A stretch of 64,000 nt of DNA. Origin: Paralithodes platypus. Taxonomy: Eukaryota; Arthropoda; Malacostraca; Decapoda; Lithodidae. The stretch lies in contig CM064502.1 of assembly GCA_032716605.1 (NCBI GenBank), positions 57,995,949 to 58,059,948 on the forward strand. The letters are read 5' to 3'. Within the stretch, counting starts at the first letter, position 1. Each line of letters opens with the position of its first letter. Positions 9,823 through 20,457 of the stretch are shown here, in pieces. The notes under the pieces are model-generated. The model was given only the letters and a program-made list of their open reading frames with translations. It searched no databases and was not told the origin of the DNA. The position numbers and the translations under genes are program-made.

Positions 9823-10518
9823 GTTGTTGTTGTTGTTGTTGTTGTTCCTGTTCCCTAAGCTGCCTGGCCGAACAGCCCCGAGTCCCTGAGGAAGGCCATG
9901 GCCACGATCGGGCTTTCCCACAGAGCTCTCATTGAGTGTAGGTTGTGTTGTTGGCGTAAGTGGTTGTGTGAAATGCAGTCTTCTATGATGTGTTTAATGG
10001 TATGGGGTGCTGTGTTACATCCCGGGCAGGCGTCGACAACGGAGTCATCCAGTCTCTTCTGATAGCTCAGGAGAGCTGGATGGTGTCCGCATCTCAGCCT
10101 GGCCAGGTGGACTCTGTCCTCGCGAGGGAGGGAGGATTCGGAAGGATGGATTTCGGGAGGTCGTGCATGCAGCTGCGTGTTGTCTGTGAGTGAGTGGATG
10201 GATTGGCGAGAGATATGAGTATGGATGTGCTTCTGGAAGTTGGTTCGGGGTGGGCAGGGAGGGAGAGAGGACAATAACTGTGTGTGATACCGTGTGCTGG
10301 GTGTTGTTTTGATATTTCTTGGTGTCTGTGGGTGTGTTGCCATGTAGTTTAGTGGGTGGTCTTGGTTCGTGGAGGCTGCTGCCAGGAATTGAGTGCCTCT
10401 CATGTCCAGATGGTCTTTGACTTTGAGGATTTTGGTTTCTTGATGTAGATGATCTGTGGGTGCAGTAGCTGTGCAGCCTGTAATGATCTTCAGGGCTTTG
10501 TTTTGGATAGTCTGATAG
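9823..10518 (-). pseudogene. Jockey-like LINE, ORF2 C-terminal fragment with target-site duplication
   Basis: The minus-strand frame reads from about 10500 (ALKIITGCTATAPTDH) through RGTQFLAAAS and RVHLARLRCGH, then CPGCNTAPHTIKHIIEDC, the C-terminal zinc-knuckle-like motif of Jockey/I-type ORF2, and ends FLRDSGLFGQAA-stop. The 3' end carries a (CAA)n tail, seen on the plus strand as (GTT)n from 9823. TCTGTGGGAGTT occurs on both sides (9811-9822 and 10519-10530), a 12-bp target-site duplication that fixes both boundaries. Only the last ~230 codons were copied. The copy at 61838-62838 extends further upstream. Confidence 0.85.
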
Positions 10519-10530
10519 TCTGTGGGAGTT

Positions 10531-10917
10531 AAAAGGGATAAATGAAAGAGATGGATATCTATAATTTGATAGTGGGCCTTCCTAAGCTGAATTATATCAT
10601 CTAATAGTTGCCAGAATATAAAGACCAGGACGTCATTGGTACATGACGGGTTAAGGTTAGGCCCTTGATACTAAAAGATGCTCATTGCGTCGCTTTGTTT
10701 ACTGTTCATCGGGGGTGTGGGGGTGTCAGCCTCCACTAATTATACTAAGTTAGGTTAGCCGTGGCATAGTCATTAGAGCATCTGCTGCTGATCAAAGGAT
10801 TGGCGGAGCAAGCCTGCACTGTCAAAATGTTATTGGTAGATGTCAAGCCCGGGCAACTGACCTAGTGATTCGTGACAAACCGCTAGCCTAATGTTCATTA
10901 TTTAGATGGTTCATGCC
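10531..10917. other. Unassigned spacer with a tRNA-like fragment
   Basis: No gene recognised. About 10753-10800 (CCGTGGCATAGTCATTAGAG and following) resembles the A-box half of a tRNA, with no matching T arm, so it is probably a SINE head remnant. Confidence 0.4.
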
Positions 10918-11531
10918 TTAACCCGGGAACTGCGGGAAGACTCTTAAGAGTCAGAGAAAAAAAAAAAAATTTAAACATCGAAAACAAAATATACTGTATA
11001 TATTTTTATTTTTTATTTATTTGTTTTATTTATTTTTTTTGCCCTTGGGCCATGCAAAATATCAGTCCTCTACCTCCCCTCCTTCCCCACTTTCCTCCCC
11101 TCCTTCAGTTATCACCTATTTTCCCTGTTATTCCCTTATTCTGAGGTATATTTTTGTGCTAACATTAGCGAGTTGCAAGCAGGGCATTGTCATCACTGTT
11201 AGCAAGCGAGTGCAAGAGAGAGAGAGAGAGTATCGATCGACAGTGTCTCATATCAGTGGCCTTGGGGGAAATTGGCGGGAAAGCAGGTTGCCTCACCCAT
11301 ACATTATGTAACTCACGGCCTGTATCGCCGATTTTGACCATCCAAACGCTGTTTTCACCAGTTTTATTGTTGTAACAGGTTAATACCTTTATAATCAACC
11401 TATAATAGGCGCATATGGATAAGTATTAATGCTATTTATGGTAAAATGAATATTTTAGTGATGGAAACAGCTCAAATACATGCGCACAGGCAGAGGTGTC
11501 TAATTACCCCCATGCGCACTTAAGAGGTTAA
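10918..11531. mobile_element. piggyBac-derived MITE, copy 1
   Basis: TTAA at 10918-10921 and 11528-11531. The left end CCCGGGAACTGCGGGAAGAC, followed by TCTTAAGAG, differs at only two positions from the left end of the autonomous piggyBac at 16673. The right end inverted, CCTCTTAAGTGCGCATGGGG, resembles that element's right end CCTCTCCGCGGCGCACAGGG. There is no transposase; the interior includes a GA-rich tract and a hairpin-prone AT segment. It is an internal-deletion type element likely mobilised in trans by the same transposase family. Confidence 0.82.
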
Positions 11532-11756
11532 TTAAACAAATAAAAATGGTCAAATTTGACTATTCAACGTTGATAGGGTTATGGGAATGGGCATTAATTT
11601 AACTGTATAGGTTAGAGGGTAAAGTGTTCCAATTTGTGTATAATAGCGTGCTGATTTGGAGAGTTCGGCGACCTAATTAGCCTAGTGTAAAGTCAGTGAA
11701 AATAGGTTATCCTAAACAGAACCGGATGCGGAAATACCTTGAGCCGACCAGGCTAA

Positions 11757-11850
11757 GTGGGATATCTCTATTGGTCTAACTGGTAAAGTGTCTGCCTCGC
11801 AACCCAAGGGTCGAGAGTTCAAGCCCCCACCGCCACCAGGGCTTGATATT
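11757..11850 (+). mobile_element. tRNA-like SINE head
   Basis: TTGGTCTAACTGGTAAAGTG, an anticodon-arm-like segment and GAGTTCAAGCCC resemble A and B boxes of a tRNA-derived SINE. The T arm and acceptor stem do not pair properly, so it is not called as a tRNA gene. Confidence 0.4.
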
Positions 11851-12249
11851 TTCGGGAGGCTATTCCCGCATCTAACGAAGTTTAGGTGTTGGTAAAATTG
11901 TTCAGATGGTTGAGAGTAAGATGGGAGCTCCATAAGTCCTATTTCGGGTATGGTGTAAAAACCAATTCCTACACTATGTCTAATTTGGCCGATTTTTTTC
12001 CGAAATTAAGATTTTGGCTTAAAACATCTAGGCTAAAACTTAACCTAGGATATCCCAACCCAACCTATTATTATTAATGGGGGCTACCACCCTCACTTAA
12101 CAGTGCAGCAAAACAAAGCAACACACCGAACTCTGCAAATCTGCGCGCTTCTATATTAAACCTGTACCTAAGTCTTTAATGCCACCAAACACAATACCCT
12201 AACCTGTAGCTACCTCTGCTTCCACTACAGTACCACTGAATACATATTT

Positions 12250-12331
12250 ATTCACCAACCCACCAATTAAGTTACAAATAAACCTAATTACTGAAATCAA
12301 TGGAACTAATGAAAATATGTGGTACTCCAAT
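12250..12331 (-). mobile_element. SINE family A tail fragment
   Basis: CACCAACCCACCAATTAAGT to ATGTGGTACTCCAA matches the 3' half of SINE family A on the minus strand. The promoter boxes are missing. Confidence 0.55.
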
Positions 12332-12504
12332 GGTGACACTGGTGCCAGATCAGTGGTGACAATGGTGCCATATCATTATCACCGATGACAACTGTGCCAT
12401 TCTATTAATTATGGCGTATTTTGAGCTATGGCCAAGCATTCTAAATACCCATTTAGTATCAATCACATCCTTTTCAATATTCTGGCTACTAATAAACGTC
12501 CTTC

Positions 12505-12590
12505 TTAACCCTTAAAGATCGGGGGCGGACTTAAGTCCGCCTCCAATTTGCAGCAAGTTAGGAGCATTATTAAGGCTTTTAAAGGGTTAA
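12505..12590. mobile_element. 86-bp TTAA-flanked miniature element
   Basis: TTAA at 12505-12508 and 12587-12590, with ends CCCTTAAAGATC and, inverted, CCCTTTAAAAGCC. An internal near-palindrome GGCGGACTTAAGTCCGCC lies just inside the left end. It could be a deletion derivative of a piggyBac-type element, or a chance pairing of two common TTAACCC motifs. Confidence 0.45.
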
Positions 12591-13437
12591 AATAGAGTCC
12601 AAATGGCCGGGAGCGCAGCGGGCCAGACAGCCGACTCCCAGGGCTTACCGCCGCCCACTAACTCATGTTCCCTCTGTTCTCGAGAGGCCGGCAGCGCTGC
12701 CAGTAGTGGGGAAAAATATGCCGCTATACGCTAAACTCCCATGTTAGTGGTAACACTGCTAAAAACAGCGAATCAATCTATCTCGACTCAATCCGAGGCA
12801 AGGACGACTGGACTGTGGAGGAAGGGGTTAGTGTCTACCAGAATAGCGAATGGTGAAGGTGAGGTTAGAAAGTGCTCCAGCGATATTATTTGCATATACT
12901 TTATGGCCGGTTACTCTAGTTTGGATCGTTCTTGGGGGTTTTACCAAGTTAATATTTGTGGACTTTCATACAGTGTTTGCGTTTACATTTTTCCGTGGGC
13001 GGGTGCCCAACCCCGAAAGGAGTTGAAATAGGGGAGCTATCCCCCCGCCAAAGGCGGCTTTCTAGGGCCTTTCCTAGCTGATGCTGAGAGGATTGGGTTC
13101 TAGTCATGTGGTGATGGGCTGGTCTATCCGAGTGAGAACTGAGCGATCTCTGCCATACCCATAGCTTACTCTGACTGTTCCTTTTACTTATATATCTTCT
13201 AGATCTCAAGTGGCGGCGTCTTTCCGTGGATTGACCTCCCTACTGCCAACCTAGAAGTTGGCAGATTGGGAGCCAAAGTGTCACATTTTTCCCTTACCCC
13301 TCAACTTTCCCTTCATAATTGCTGAGGGGCACAGGGCCTTGGGTGGGGCTTTGGTTTCCCGGGCGTTTCCGCACCTTCCTAAGCTCCCTGCCTTGGAGTG
13401 GCTTCGGTCACCCGGGCTTTGTTAGTGGTAAGCAGAG
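12591..13437. other. GC-richer unassigned region
   Basis: Local GC is above the neighbourhood, and a perfect hairpin CTGCCAAC/GTTGGCAG occurs near 13242-13263. No frame shows a recognisable protein motif. It may be remnant repeat sequence or an untranslated exon. Confidence 0.35.
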
Positions 13438-13517
13438 AGGATTTTGTGGGGGCGCTCGTTTATGGCCTTGCTAGAGACCTTGGGGATGTTCGGCCAGACA
13501 GCCTGGGGAACAACAAC
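13438..13517 (+). mobile_element. 3'-end-only fragment of the Jockey-like LINE
   Basis: GGATGTTCGGCCAGACAGCC followed by an A/C-rich tail (GGGGAACAACAACAAAA) is the LINE 3' terminus also seen at 3985-4058 and in the two longer copies. Strongly 5'-truncated. Confidence 0.65.
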
Positions 13518-13759
13518 AAAAAATTTCAGTTTTAGTTAATGCGTGAATATTTGAGATGTGTAGTCTACGTGGACAATTTTCTTTAGCTGGGATCGTTCTT
13601 GCTTTTTTTACTTAGTATGGATTTAACATTCTAACTGGATTTGCTCTTGCATTTCTTTGTTTTTGTTAATAATGCGTTTATATTAATTTTGAGATGTGTG
13701 TAGGCTTTGTGGCCATTCTCTTTAGCTGGGATCGCTTTTGCTGAGTGTTTATTACTTAA

Positions 13760-13892
13760 ATTAAAATGTAAAACTTGCAAACTAAACAAACCAAAATTGG
13801 GACAAGGACAATATAAAGTCAAATTAAATTATCAAAATCGCTATGTGGAAACAACGTTTACTAAAATGAAAATTATTAAATAAAAGAACACA
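13760..13892 (+). repeat. ~265-bp repeat family, partial copy
   Basis: AAAATGTAAAACTTGCAAAC through TCGCTATGTGGAAACAACG to AAAAGAACACA matches the left half of the cluster family at 57-61.7 kb. Confidence 0.65.
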
Positions 13893-16668
13893 TGAGTTTA
13901 CTTTAGCACTTAACATTTCGGTATTTTGTTTTTAATCATTTAATGTTTGTGGACTTTGAAAAAAATCATACCAGGTTCGCTCTTTCTGTTTATTTTAATC
14001 CGTAAATATTTGGACTTTGACAAATTAGTTGTTTTTTTTAATTAAGACTTCAAACTGTCTGTAAATTTAATGGGGTAAATGGATTGACACCCTGCTAATG
14101 ACTATTGAATTTGCGATGAAAACTAGCTATATAGCGATTTATTTAGTAGAACTATAGTCTATTTTTTTCCAGCTGTTGGTAGATTGCAAAGTTCCCATAA
14201 AATTTTCGCAGTTATTTTAAAGATTTTGTAGTAGAATCGTGTTATTTATTCAAACTTGGCATTAATAACACGCATAGACATAGTAGTCTATATTTTTTTG
14301 TTCAGTATTGAGAAATTAGGTGCTAAAGGATTAAAATTACCATCCGCTGAAATAAAAGATTATAACCTATAGCCTACGGCATTGAAATATATGGCAAAAA
14401 ATTTAACCCAACTTAATTTTCTCCCAAAAAATCTACCTTCAAAGTCTAGTTTCTGAATCCAAAGCGAAAATGTTTCTGGAAATTAAATTTTTGCTCTTCG
14501 TAAATTGCCGGAAAAAGCGCTTGTGTAACACTTTATTGGTTAGCGGTAGACAGTTTGCGGGAGATCTACCGAAAAAAGAAACTTAAATTTATTTATAACT
14601 TCCAACTCTAAACTCGTTCCAAAGAAATTAATTGAAGCGTATGATAGATTCGAACCTGGGCTACCAAATGGGAAAAAGTAGCTTTACTGTACAAAACTAA
14701 ACTTAACTAATAATTAAAACCAAAATTTTATGGAAACTTAACTTCTGAAAAACTAGAAACCGTACTTGGATCCAAATGTAAGAGTGTTATGTGAAGTGAT
14801 TAGCAGTAGCCCAATAATTTGTACTGCCAAATTAAATGTATTGGAGATCTAGAAGCTGATATCTTTACATATATGCAACTGTATTAAATATACCTAAGAT
14901 TCTAGTTACGGTCCAATTAGGATATTGATATGTGTAACTGAGACTATAATTCCCATAGACTGTCTACCTATTTAACCCCTTCAGCATGATTATTTGTTTA
15001 ATTTTTTAAATTTGTCTAAATCTAGATCTTGTGTAATTTAAACTATTATTCAGATGGTTTATTGAGTGTTTATCCCTTTAAAATCATAGAGGTACCGGTA
15101 GAATATTTGCTATTGCTAAAGTAATTCGTGTAATGGTTACCAGAATTATTAAAAATTAGACTTCATGATGAAGGGGTTAATAAGCTCAAAGGCAGGGGAA
15201 TGTATAGCTTAATGCGTATTAATGTGGGGGATTAATGTGGATAAAACAAACTGATGGAAAATTTACCTATAAAATTTCAATAGCGAGGGGTGGCGTTGAA
15301 AATTTCCCGAAAAACTACCACTAAAATTTGGTAAAGCGTTTACTACGAAAAAAGGAACTAAATATTTCGTAGATAAGAATTCCGATCAAAGAGGTACCCT
15401 TAGAATGCAGTAGAGCTGTTGCTGAATATTATATTTCTGGTGAGTGTTAAATCTTCGTTTTTGTTCATAATTTTATGATAGTTCTAGAAGGTTGTTAAAA
15501 GTAAAATGTAGAAGCATGCTTGTGAATAAAACTTCTTTACTTGCAGATAAAATTAACTTCATGTTTGCCATTATAAATTTAAAATATAATCAAAATTGCA
15601 GTTCTAATAAAAAAAAAACTAAATTCAGTGCTAAAATGTAGTCTTAAAGAAGTTAAATCTTACTTTGATTTAATAATCTTTACTAGATTTAGGAATTCTT
15701 AGATTTATAGATGGCTATACATAATTTCTTTAATTTTCAAAATTCCCGGTCAGTATTTCTATTTTTAATGTGGGGTATATATTTGATGTATATACTCAGG
15801 CTCATACCCCATTACTGGGGGTGGCCGACATGAGACCGAGCAGCTTTTAAAGTTCCTAATCTCAGGGTCGGACTACTTTCGCGTTCCCTCGCCTATTTGT
15901 CTCTTAGAGTAGAATTGTATAATGGGAGGACTTCTAGACCCCTGTTCAAATTTAGTCGGTTTAATTCTAGTTTCGCTTTCACAGCATACTCATAAATTTC
16001 TATGGCTACTTTAGAGTTGTCATATACCATACTTAATTCCTATATATGTCCAAAGCGGCGGAAATGCATTATAAGGAATTATACCTACTGTAAAAAAAAA
16101 AAAAAAAATCTCCCCATATGCGGCACCATAGCTATTACAAAATACTAGGTTAGGTAAGGTTGTTAGGTTAGGATAATGTCGTTAATGGAGTTTATTATCA
16201 TTATATGAAGTCTTTTACCCAGTCATTTCCCTGATCTTCATAGTTGGTCGGGAAGCTATGCCTTTACAAGGGCGCCTCACTTTTGTCGCTGTGTACGTGA
16301 AACTAAAATTTTACCATTTAGTCTCAAAGAAGTTAAAGCTTGCTTTGACTTAATAATCCTAAATATATATATATATATATTTTTTTTTTTTAGATTTATA
16401 GAAGTTTATATATATTAGCCATGATTTTCAAATTTCCCGGTCACTATTTCTATATATAATTATATGGGGTAACTTTGAAATGTATCTTTGAACAAAACTA
16501 GGAATTATATACTTTGTCTAGGTTTTAGCTTTACCTTGGGCGCAAATAAAACTTGTTATCGTAGTTAATAGTGTGCCAGATTTTAATTTAAAGTAGTCCC
16601 AGATTCTAAACATATAGCCTGCTGCACCGTATCTCTCAGTTCTATCTTAAAACCTTCTTCATTCTAGC
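13893..16668. other. AT-rich intergenic region
   Basis: No coding frame or RNA gene recognised. It contains one TTAA MITE (14972-15180), an inverted B-box-like GATTCGAACCTGGGC near 14647, and CTCATACCCCATTACTGGGG near 15800, a repeat also seen at 48.1-48.4 kb. Two similar ~130-bp stretches (TCTTAAAGAAGTTAAATCTT near 15641 and a related copy near 16323) suggest an old direct duplication. Confidence 0.5.
14972..15180. mobile_element. TTAA-flanked MITE, CCCCTTCA-ended family
   Basis: TTAA at 14972-14975 and 15177-15180. The ends are CCCCTTCAGCATGATTA and, inverted, CCCCTTCATCATGAAGT. The element at 37599-37792 has closely similar ends. Non-coding. Confidence 0.7.
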
Positions 16669-16680
16669 TTAACCCGGGAG

Positions 16681-16735
16681 CTGCGGGTAGACTCTTAAGA
16701 GTTCCCCCGGCGCACTGCGGGTAGACTCTTAAGAG
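16681..16735 (+). repeat. Subterminal direct repeats of the piggyBac left end
   Basis: CTGCGGGTAGACTCTTAAGA occurs at 16681 and again at 16715, 34 bp apart. The MITE at 55713-56388 keeps both copies at its equivalent end. Repeated subterminal motifs of this kind are candidate transposase-binding sites (inference). Confidence 0.75.
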
Positions 16736-16892
16736 CAGAGACTTTGAACACGTACCAAAACCGCGCGTTTATAGCCAGGCGGCTGAAAATTGGTGTGGGT
16801 ATTGTACTACATGTCAACTCTCGATACCACCCCGCCAAACGCTCGCCCCGCACTCGTGCAAGCACCACCGCGCCAGTAACCACGCACTAGTC

Positions 16893-19811
16893 ATGGAGCC
16901 TACACGTCCCTCACGCTCGCTCCCTGATGACACAACCAGCCCTCCTTCTGGTGGTGTTAGCCGCCGTGGAAGGCAGAGGGTGGCTGCCAAAGACCCTAGC
17001 TACCAGTACGACACGCCCTACAGCTCAGAGGACGAATCACCAGCACCAAAAGCACGTAAAACACGTGCAAGCAGGGCAATGGCACAGAGGTCATTGGTCT
17101 TTCGGGACACTGCCACCACGACCCAGGCCACTGCAACAACCACTACCACCACCACTGCCACCACTGCCACCCCTGCCACCCCTGCCACCGGTACCAGCGA
17201 CGCAGGAGGCCGCCCTAGGGCTGCATTACCTGCGGGGGCAGGAAAAATTAAAGGCACGGGCGTAGGGAAGAGAACCCGTACGCCAGCCACAGTGCCCCTA
17301 CCACCACCACCACCACCAGCCGCCCCTGGCCCAGCTGCCCCTGCTGCCCCTGCCGCCCCTGCCGCCCCTGCCGCCCCTGCTGCCCCTGCCGCCCCTGCCG
17401 CCCCTGCCCAAGGAACAGGGAAGGGGAAGGGGAAAGGGAGAGGGAAAGCGACTGGGAAAGCGACTGCTGGCCCTGGTGTCCCTGCCGCCCCTGCCGCCCC
17501 TGCCGCCCCTGCTGCCCCTGCCGCCCCTGCCGCCCCTGCCCAAGGAACAGGGAAGGGGAAGGGGAAAGGGAGAGGGAAAGCGACTGGGAAAGCGACTGCT
17601 GGCCCTGGTGTCCCTGCCGGCCCTGCTGCCCCTGCCGCCCCTGCCGCCCCTGCTGCCCCTGCCGCCCCTGCCGCCCCTGCCCAAGGAACAGAGAGAAGGG
17701 CGACAGGCACCACCATCATCTTGCCATCAAGGCCACGCACCACTGCTGCCCCTGCCGCCGCCGCCCCTGCCGCCGCCGCCGCCCCTGCCGCCGCCCCTGC
17801 CACCACCTCTGCCGCCGCCCCTGCCACCACCTCTGCTGTCCCTGTCCATAAGACTCCCGCACGTGCCAAAGTGACCCGGAAAAATCTTACACCATCTAAG
17901 TATGCCGCCCTGCTGTTTGATGGTGATTCGCAGGACATTGGCAGCCCGGGTTTCGACGACGAAGCCCTAGCACGGGACCAAGGGTGGGGGGATTTGGGAG
18001 TGGACAGTGGGAGTGAGTCCGACGTCGGTGACGAAAACGAGGAAGGGCATCGTCTGTCGAGTGAAGATGAGGGTAATGATGATGAAGTGCTGTATCGCGA
18101 CCATGGAAGCGATATTTCAGACGCAGAAGAAGACGCAGACGACATTCCGATCCCTGGCATGCCTTCGTTCGATTGGTCTGACGGGGTCAATTTTGTACCT
18201 GACGTGCCCCAGTTCAATCCTGGGACGTCAGGAACAACTGACAACTGGCCCTGTGATGATCAAGCGAACGAAAGCGACTTCTTCCTCGCTTTTTTCGACA
18301 TGGAGGTAATGACGTACATCGTTGCCCAAACAAACGCCTACTACAGGTGGGTGTTTGGCAGATTGGACGTCCTTTCTCCAAAAGCGAGAATACGAGGCTG
18401 GGTGGATACGACTGTGGCAGAATTTCTGACGTTCTTTGCCTTGTTGTTCCTCATGCCTCTGATCAAGAAGCATGTGTTGCAACACTACTGGAAGCACGAC
18501 CCTCTCATCGCCACCCCAACTTTCAATAAGTTCATGACTCGTGACAGATTTTTGTTGCTGCTAAGATTTATGCACTTTGCAGACAACGAAAATCCTAACA
18601 GGATTGACAGGATATGGAAAGTTCGGGATGTGTTCACCATGTTGTTGGAGAGGTATAGGAAATACTTTTACCCCTTCCTCAATTTGGTGATTGATGAGTC
18701 GCTCGTGCTCTTCAAAGGACGTCTTGTTTTCAAGCAGTATATCCCCTTGAAGAGGCATAGGTTCGGAATCAAGCTCTTCGTGTTGTGCGACTGTGAAACT
18801 GGAATAGTGCTTGACATGATCGTGTATACAGGCACTGACATTGACATACCGAAAGCCGCTGCCAATGACCCCATGGGCATGTCAGGTGCCATCGTCAGGA
18901 AAATGTTGGCACCTTACCTGGGCAAAGGCCACATCATCTACACTGACAACTGGTATACTTCTCCTGCTCTCTGCCAGTTTCTTTATGACAACCAAACGGG
19001 GTCATGTGGGACTGTCAGAAAGACAAGAAAGTTTATGCCAAAGTTCACAGGTGATGTCATTCCTCTCACAGATGCCTCCTCCAGTGACACACCTTCAGAA
19101 GACGACCTGGCCAAGGAACACCGCGAGAGGCATGTGCGAAGAAGGCGACGAAAGGGGCAGAAATACAAGCAGCTCGAGAAGTGTGGGAAACTGATAGCCC
19201 TGAAGTGGAAGGATAAGCGAGACGTCCACCTGCTTTCCACCGTCCACACAGGTGCCCAGGTGGATTCTGGCAAAATCCACTACCGAACCAGGAAGACAAT
19301 CTACAAGCCCGACATGGTAGTGGACTACACCAAAAACATGCGCCTGGTGGACAAGTCTGACTGTCAGCTGTCAGGTGTTGAGTGTCTGAGGAAGACTGTG
19401 AAGTGGTATCACAAGCTCTTCCTCCACCTAGTTGACATAACGATGCTGAACGCCTACAACTTGTGGTTGGTGAAGAAGGATATGGCCCCAAACCAGAAGC
19501 TGAAATTCCGGGAGTTCGTGTACAACGTCTCCTACCAACTCCTGGAGAAGTATGCCACCACCACTCACAGACGTACGGCATGGCGTGGGGATCACGTTCC
19601 TGACCGCATCCAGCTGGGTGTCGAAAGACACTACACAACCAACACCGAGCTGATTGGCACTCGTCACAGGCAGGTGCAGTGCACCGTCTGCAGCTCCAGT
19701 GTGAGGAAACCCCATGTGACCAAAAGAGTCACCTCAATGTGCGCCGAGTGCAAAGTTGCACTCTGCCTGGGTGACTGCTTCAGGGACTACCACACCTTCA
19801 AGAACTACTGA
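16893..19811 (+). CDS. piggyBac transposase, intact, with Ala/Pro-rich N-terminus
   Basis: Cut-and-paste DNA transposase of the piggyBac (DDE_Tnp_1_7) family, expected to act in the nucleus and insert at TTAA. Single exon, 972 residues, no internal stops; ATG in a fair context (agtcATGG). Order: basic/Ser-rich start, Thr/Ala-rich stretch, Ala-Ala-Pro repeats around 145-315 with two copies of a GKGKGKGRGKATGKATAGPG block, an acidic segment about 370-425, the catalytic domain from about 457 to 890, and a C-terminal Cys-rich domain. Putative catalytic aspartates are D601 (LVIDESLVLFKGR), D685 (YTDNWYTS) and D820/D823 (MRLVDKSD). The zinc-binding region has C930, C933, C950, C953, C958, C962 and H967. 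The family is normally about 550-650 residues; the excess is the N-terminal low-complexity part and a basic linker between D685 and D820. All key residues are present, so it may be active. Confidence 0.93.
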   Translation: MEPTRPSRSLPDDTTSPPSGGVSRRGRQRVAAKDPSYQYDTPYSSEDESPAPKARKTRASRAMAQRSLVFRDTATTTQATATTTTTTTATTATPATPATGTSDAGGRPRAALPAGAGKIKGTGVGKRTRTPATVPLPPPPPPAAPGPAAPAAPAAPAAPAAPAAPAAPAAPAQGTGKGKGKGRGKATGKATAGPGVPAAPAAPAAPAAPAAPAAPAQGTGKGKGKGRGKATGKATAGPGVPAGPAAPAAPAAPAAPAAPAAPAQGTERRATGTTIILPSRPRTTAAPAAAAPAAAAAPAAAPATTSAAAPATTSAVPVHKTPARAKVTRKNLTPSKYAALLFDGDSQDIGSPGFDDEALARDQGWGDLGVDSGSESDVGDENEEGHRLSSEDEGNDDEVLYRDHGSDISDAEEDADDIPIPGMPSFDWSDGVNFVPDVPQFNPGTSGTTDNWPCDDQANESDFFLAFFDMEVMTYIVAQTNAYYRWVFGRLDVLSPKARIRGWVDTTVAEFLTFFALLFLMPLIKKHVLQHYWKHDPLIATPTFNKFMTRDRFLLLLRFMHFADNENPNRIDRIWKVRDVFTMLLERYRKYFYPFLNLVIDESLVLFKGRLVFKQYIPLKRHRFGIKLFVLCDCETGIVLDMIVYTGTDIDIPKAAANDPMGMSGAIVRKMLAPYLGKGHIIYTDNWYTSPALCQFLYDNQTGSCGTVRKTRKFMPKFTGDVIPLTDASSSDTPSEDDLAKEHRERHVRRRRRKGQKYKQLEKCGKLIALKWKDKRDVHLLSTVHTGAQVDSGKIHYRTRKTIYKPDMVVDYTKNMRLVDKSDCQLSGVECLRKTVKWYHKLFLHLVDITMLNAYNLWLVKKDMAPNQKLKFREFVYNVSYQLLEKYATTTHRRTAWRGDHVPDRIQLGVERHYTTNTELIGTRHRQVQCTVCSSSVRKPHVTKRVTSMCAECKVALCLGDCFRDYHTFKNY

Positions 19812-20162
19812 GTGTCGGCCCCTGCCCTGCCCTGCCCTGCCCTGGACTCGCCCCGTGCCCTGCCCTGGACTCGCCTCCTGCCCTGCCCTGCCCTGGACTC
19901 GCGCCCTACCTTACCTGACCTGACCTAATTGATCACGCTACCTCATAATGTAACATATATATTATATAATGTATAAGTTCCAAAGATGTCCCTGTGATAT
20001 AGCTTTTACATTATATAATTGTATGTTTCATTATTTAGTTTATAAGTTTCAAAGATTTACATGTAATATGCCTTATTTTTTTAGTATATCAATATATATG
20101 TTTGTTATTAGCCTAAGTAATGTGTATATAATTATTTTCTTACCTCAAATGAATTGTACAAA

Positions 20163-20182
20163 AATAAATATGTTTCAATAAA
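20163..20182 (+). promoter_or_regulatory. Polyadenylation signals of the transposase gene
   Basis: AATAAA occurs at 20163-20168 and 20177-20182, about 350 bp after the stop codon and followed by A-rich sequence. They are the first clear signals downstream of the transposase. Confidence 0.5.
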
Positions 20183-20238
20183 TCATGTCAAACCTACTAT
20201 GATAATAAAATAAAACAATAAAAAAAGAAAAAAAGAAA

Positions 20239-20321
20239 ACAAGGTCATGTCATTGTATTCTTACAATATGATATATTCTATGAATATTTCATATTGTTTG
20301 AATACAATGGCATGATCTTGT
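20239..20321. repeat. ~83-bp hairpin inside the piggyBac element
   Basis: ACAAGGTCATGTCATTGTAT and the distal ACAAGATCATGCCATTGTAT (inverted) form ~40-bp arms around a 3-nt loop, with only a few mismatches. It resembles a tiny fold-back MITE or a precursor-like RNA hairpin; no evidence of transcription is visible. Confidence 0.6.
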
Positions 20322-20378
20322 AAAAAAAAAAATTTATAAAAAATTTTCTAGACAATATAAAACCTTCCCCATAACCCC

Positions 20379-20457
20379 CTCCTGGATTCGATCCCACTAC
20401 CCTACGACACTTTGAGTTTTCCAGTCCGCGACCTTACCAACCATGCCACAGGAGCTC
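20379..20457 (-). other. tRNA-like segment (pseudo-tRNA or SINE head)
   Basis: The minus strand reads GAGCTCCTGTGGCATGGTTG (A-box-like), an anticodon-like arm and GGGATCGAATCC (B-box-like), ending CAGGAGG. The terminal CTCCTG and CAGGAG can pair as an acceptor stem. The middle is longer than a normal tRNA and the anticodon arm is irregular, so a functional tRNA is not claimed. Confidence 0.4.

Noticed and set aside
9855..10193. Plus-strand small frames repeated at 61.98-62.18 kb
   Set aside because: They recur only because they lie antisense to the two Jockey-like LINE copies.
17018..18244. Antisense 408-codon frame within the transposase gene
   Set aside because: It mirrors the Ala/Pro-rich coding repeat; the sense strand has the conserved transposase domain.
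20379..20457. A functional tRNA gene
   Set aside because: A- and B-box-like motifs and a short acceptor-like pairing exist, but the central arm is irregular and too long, so no reliable anticodon can be assigned.
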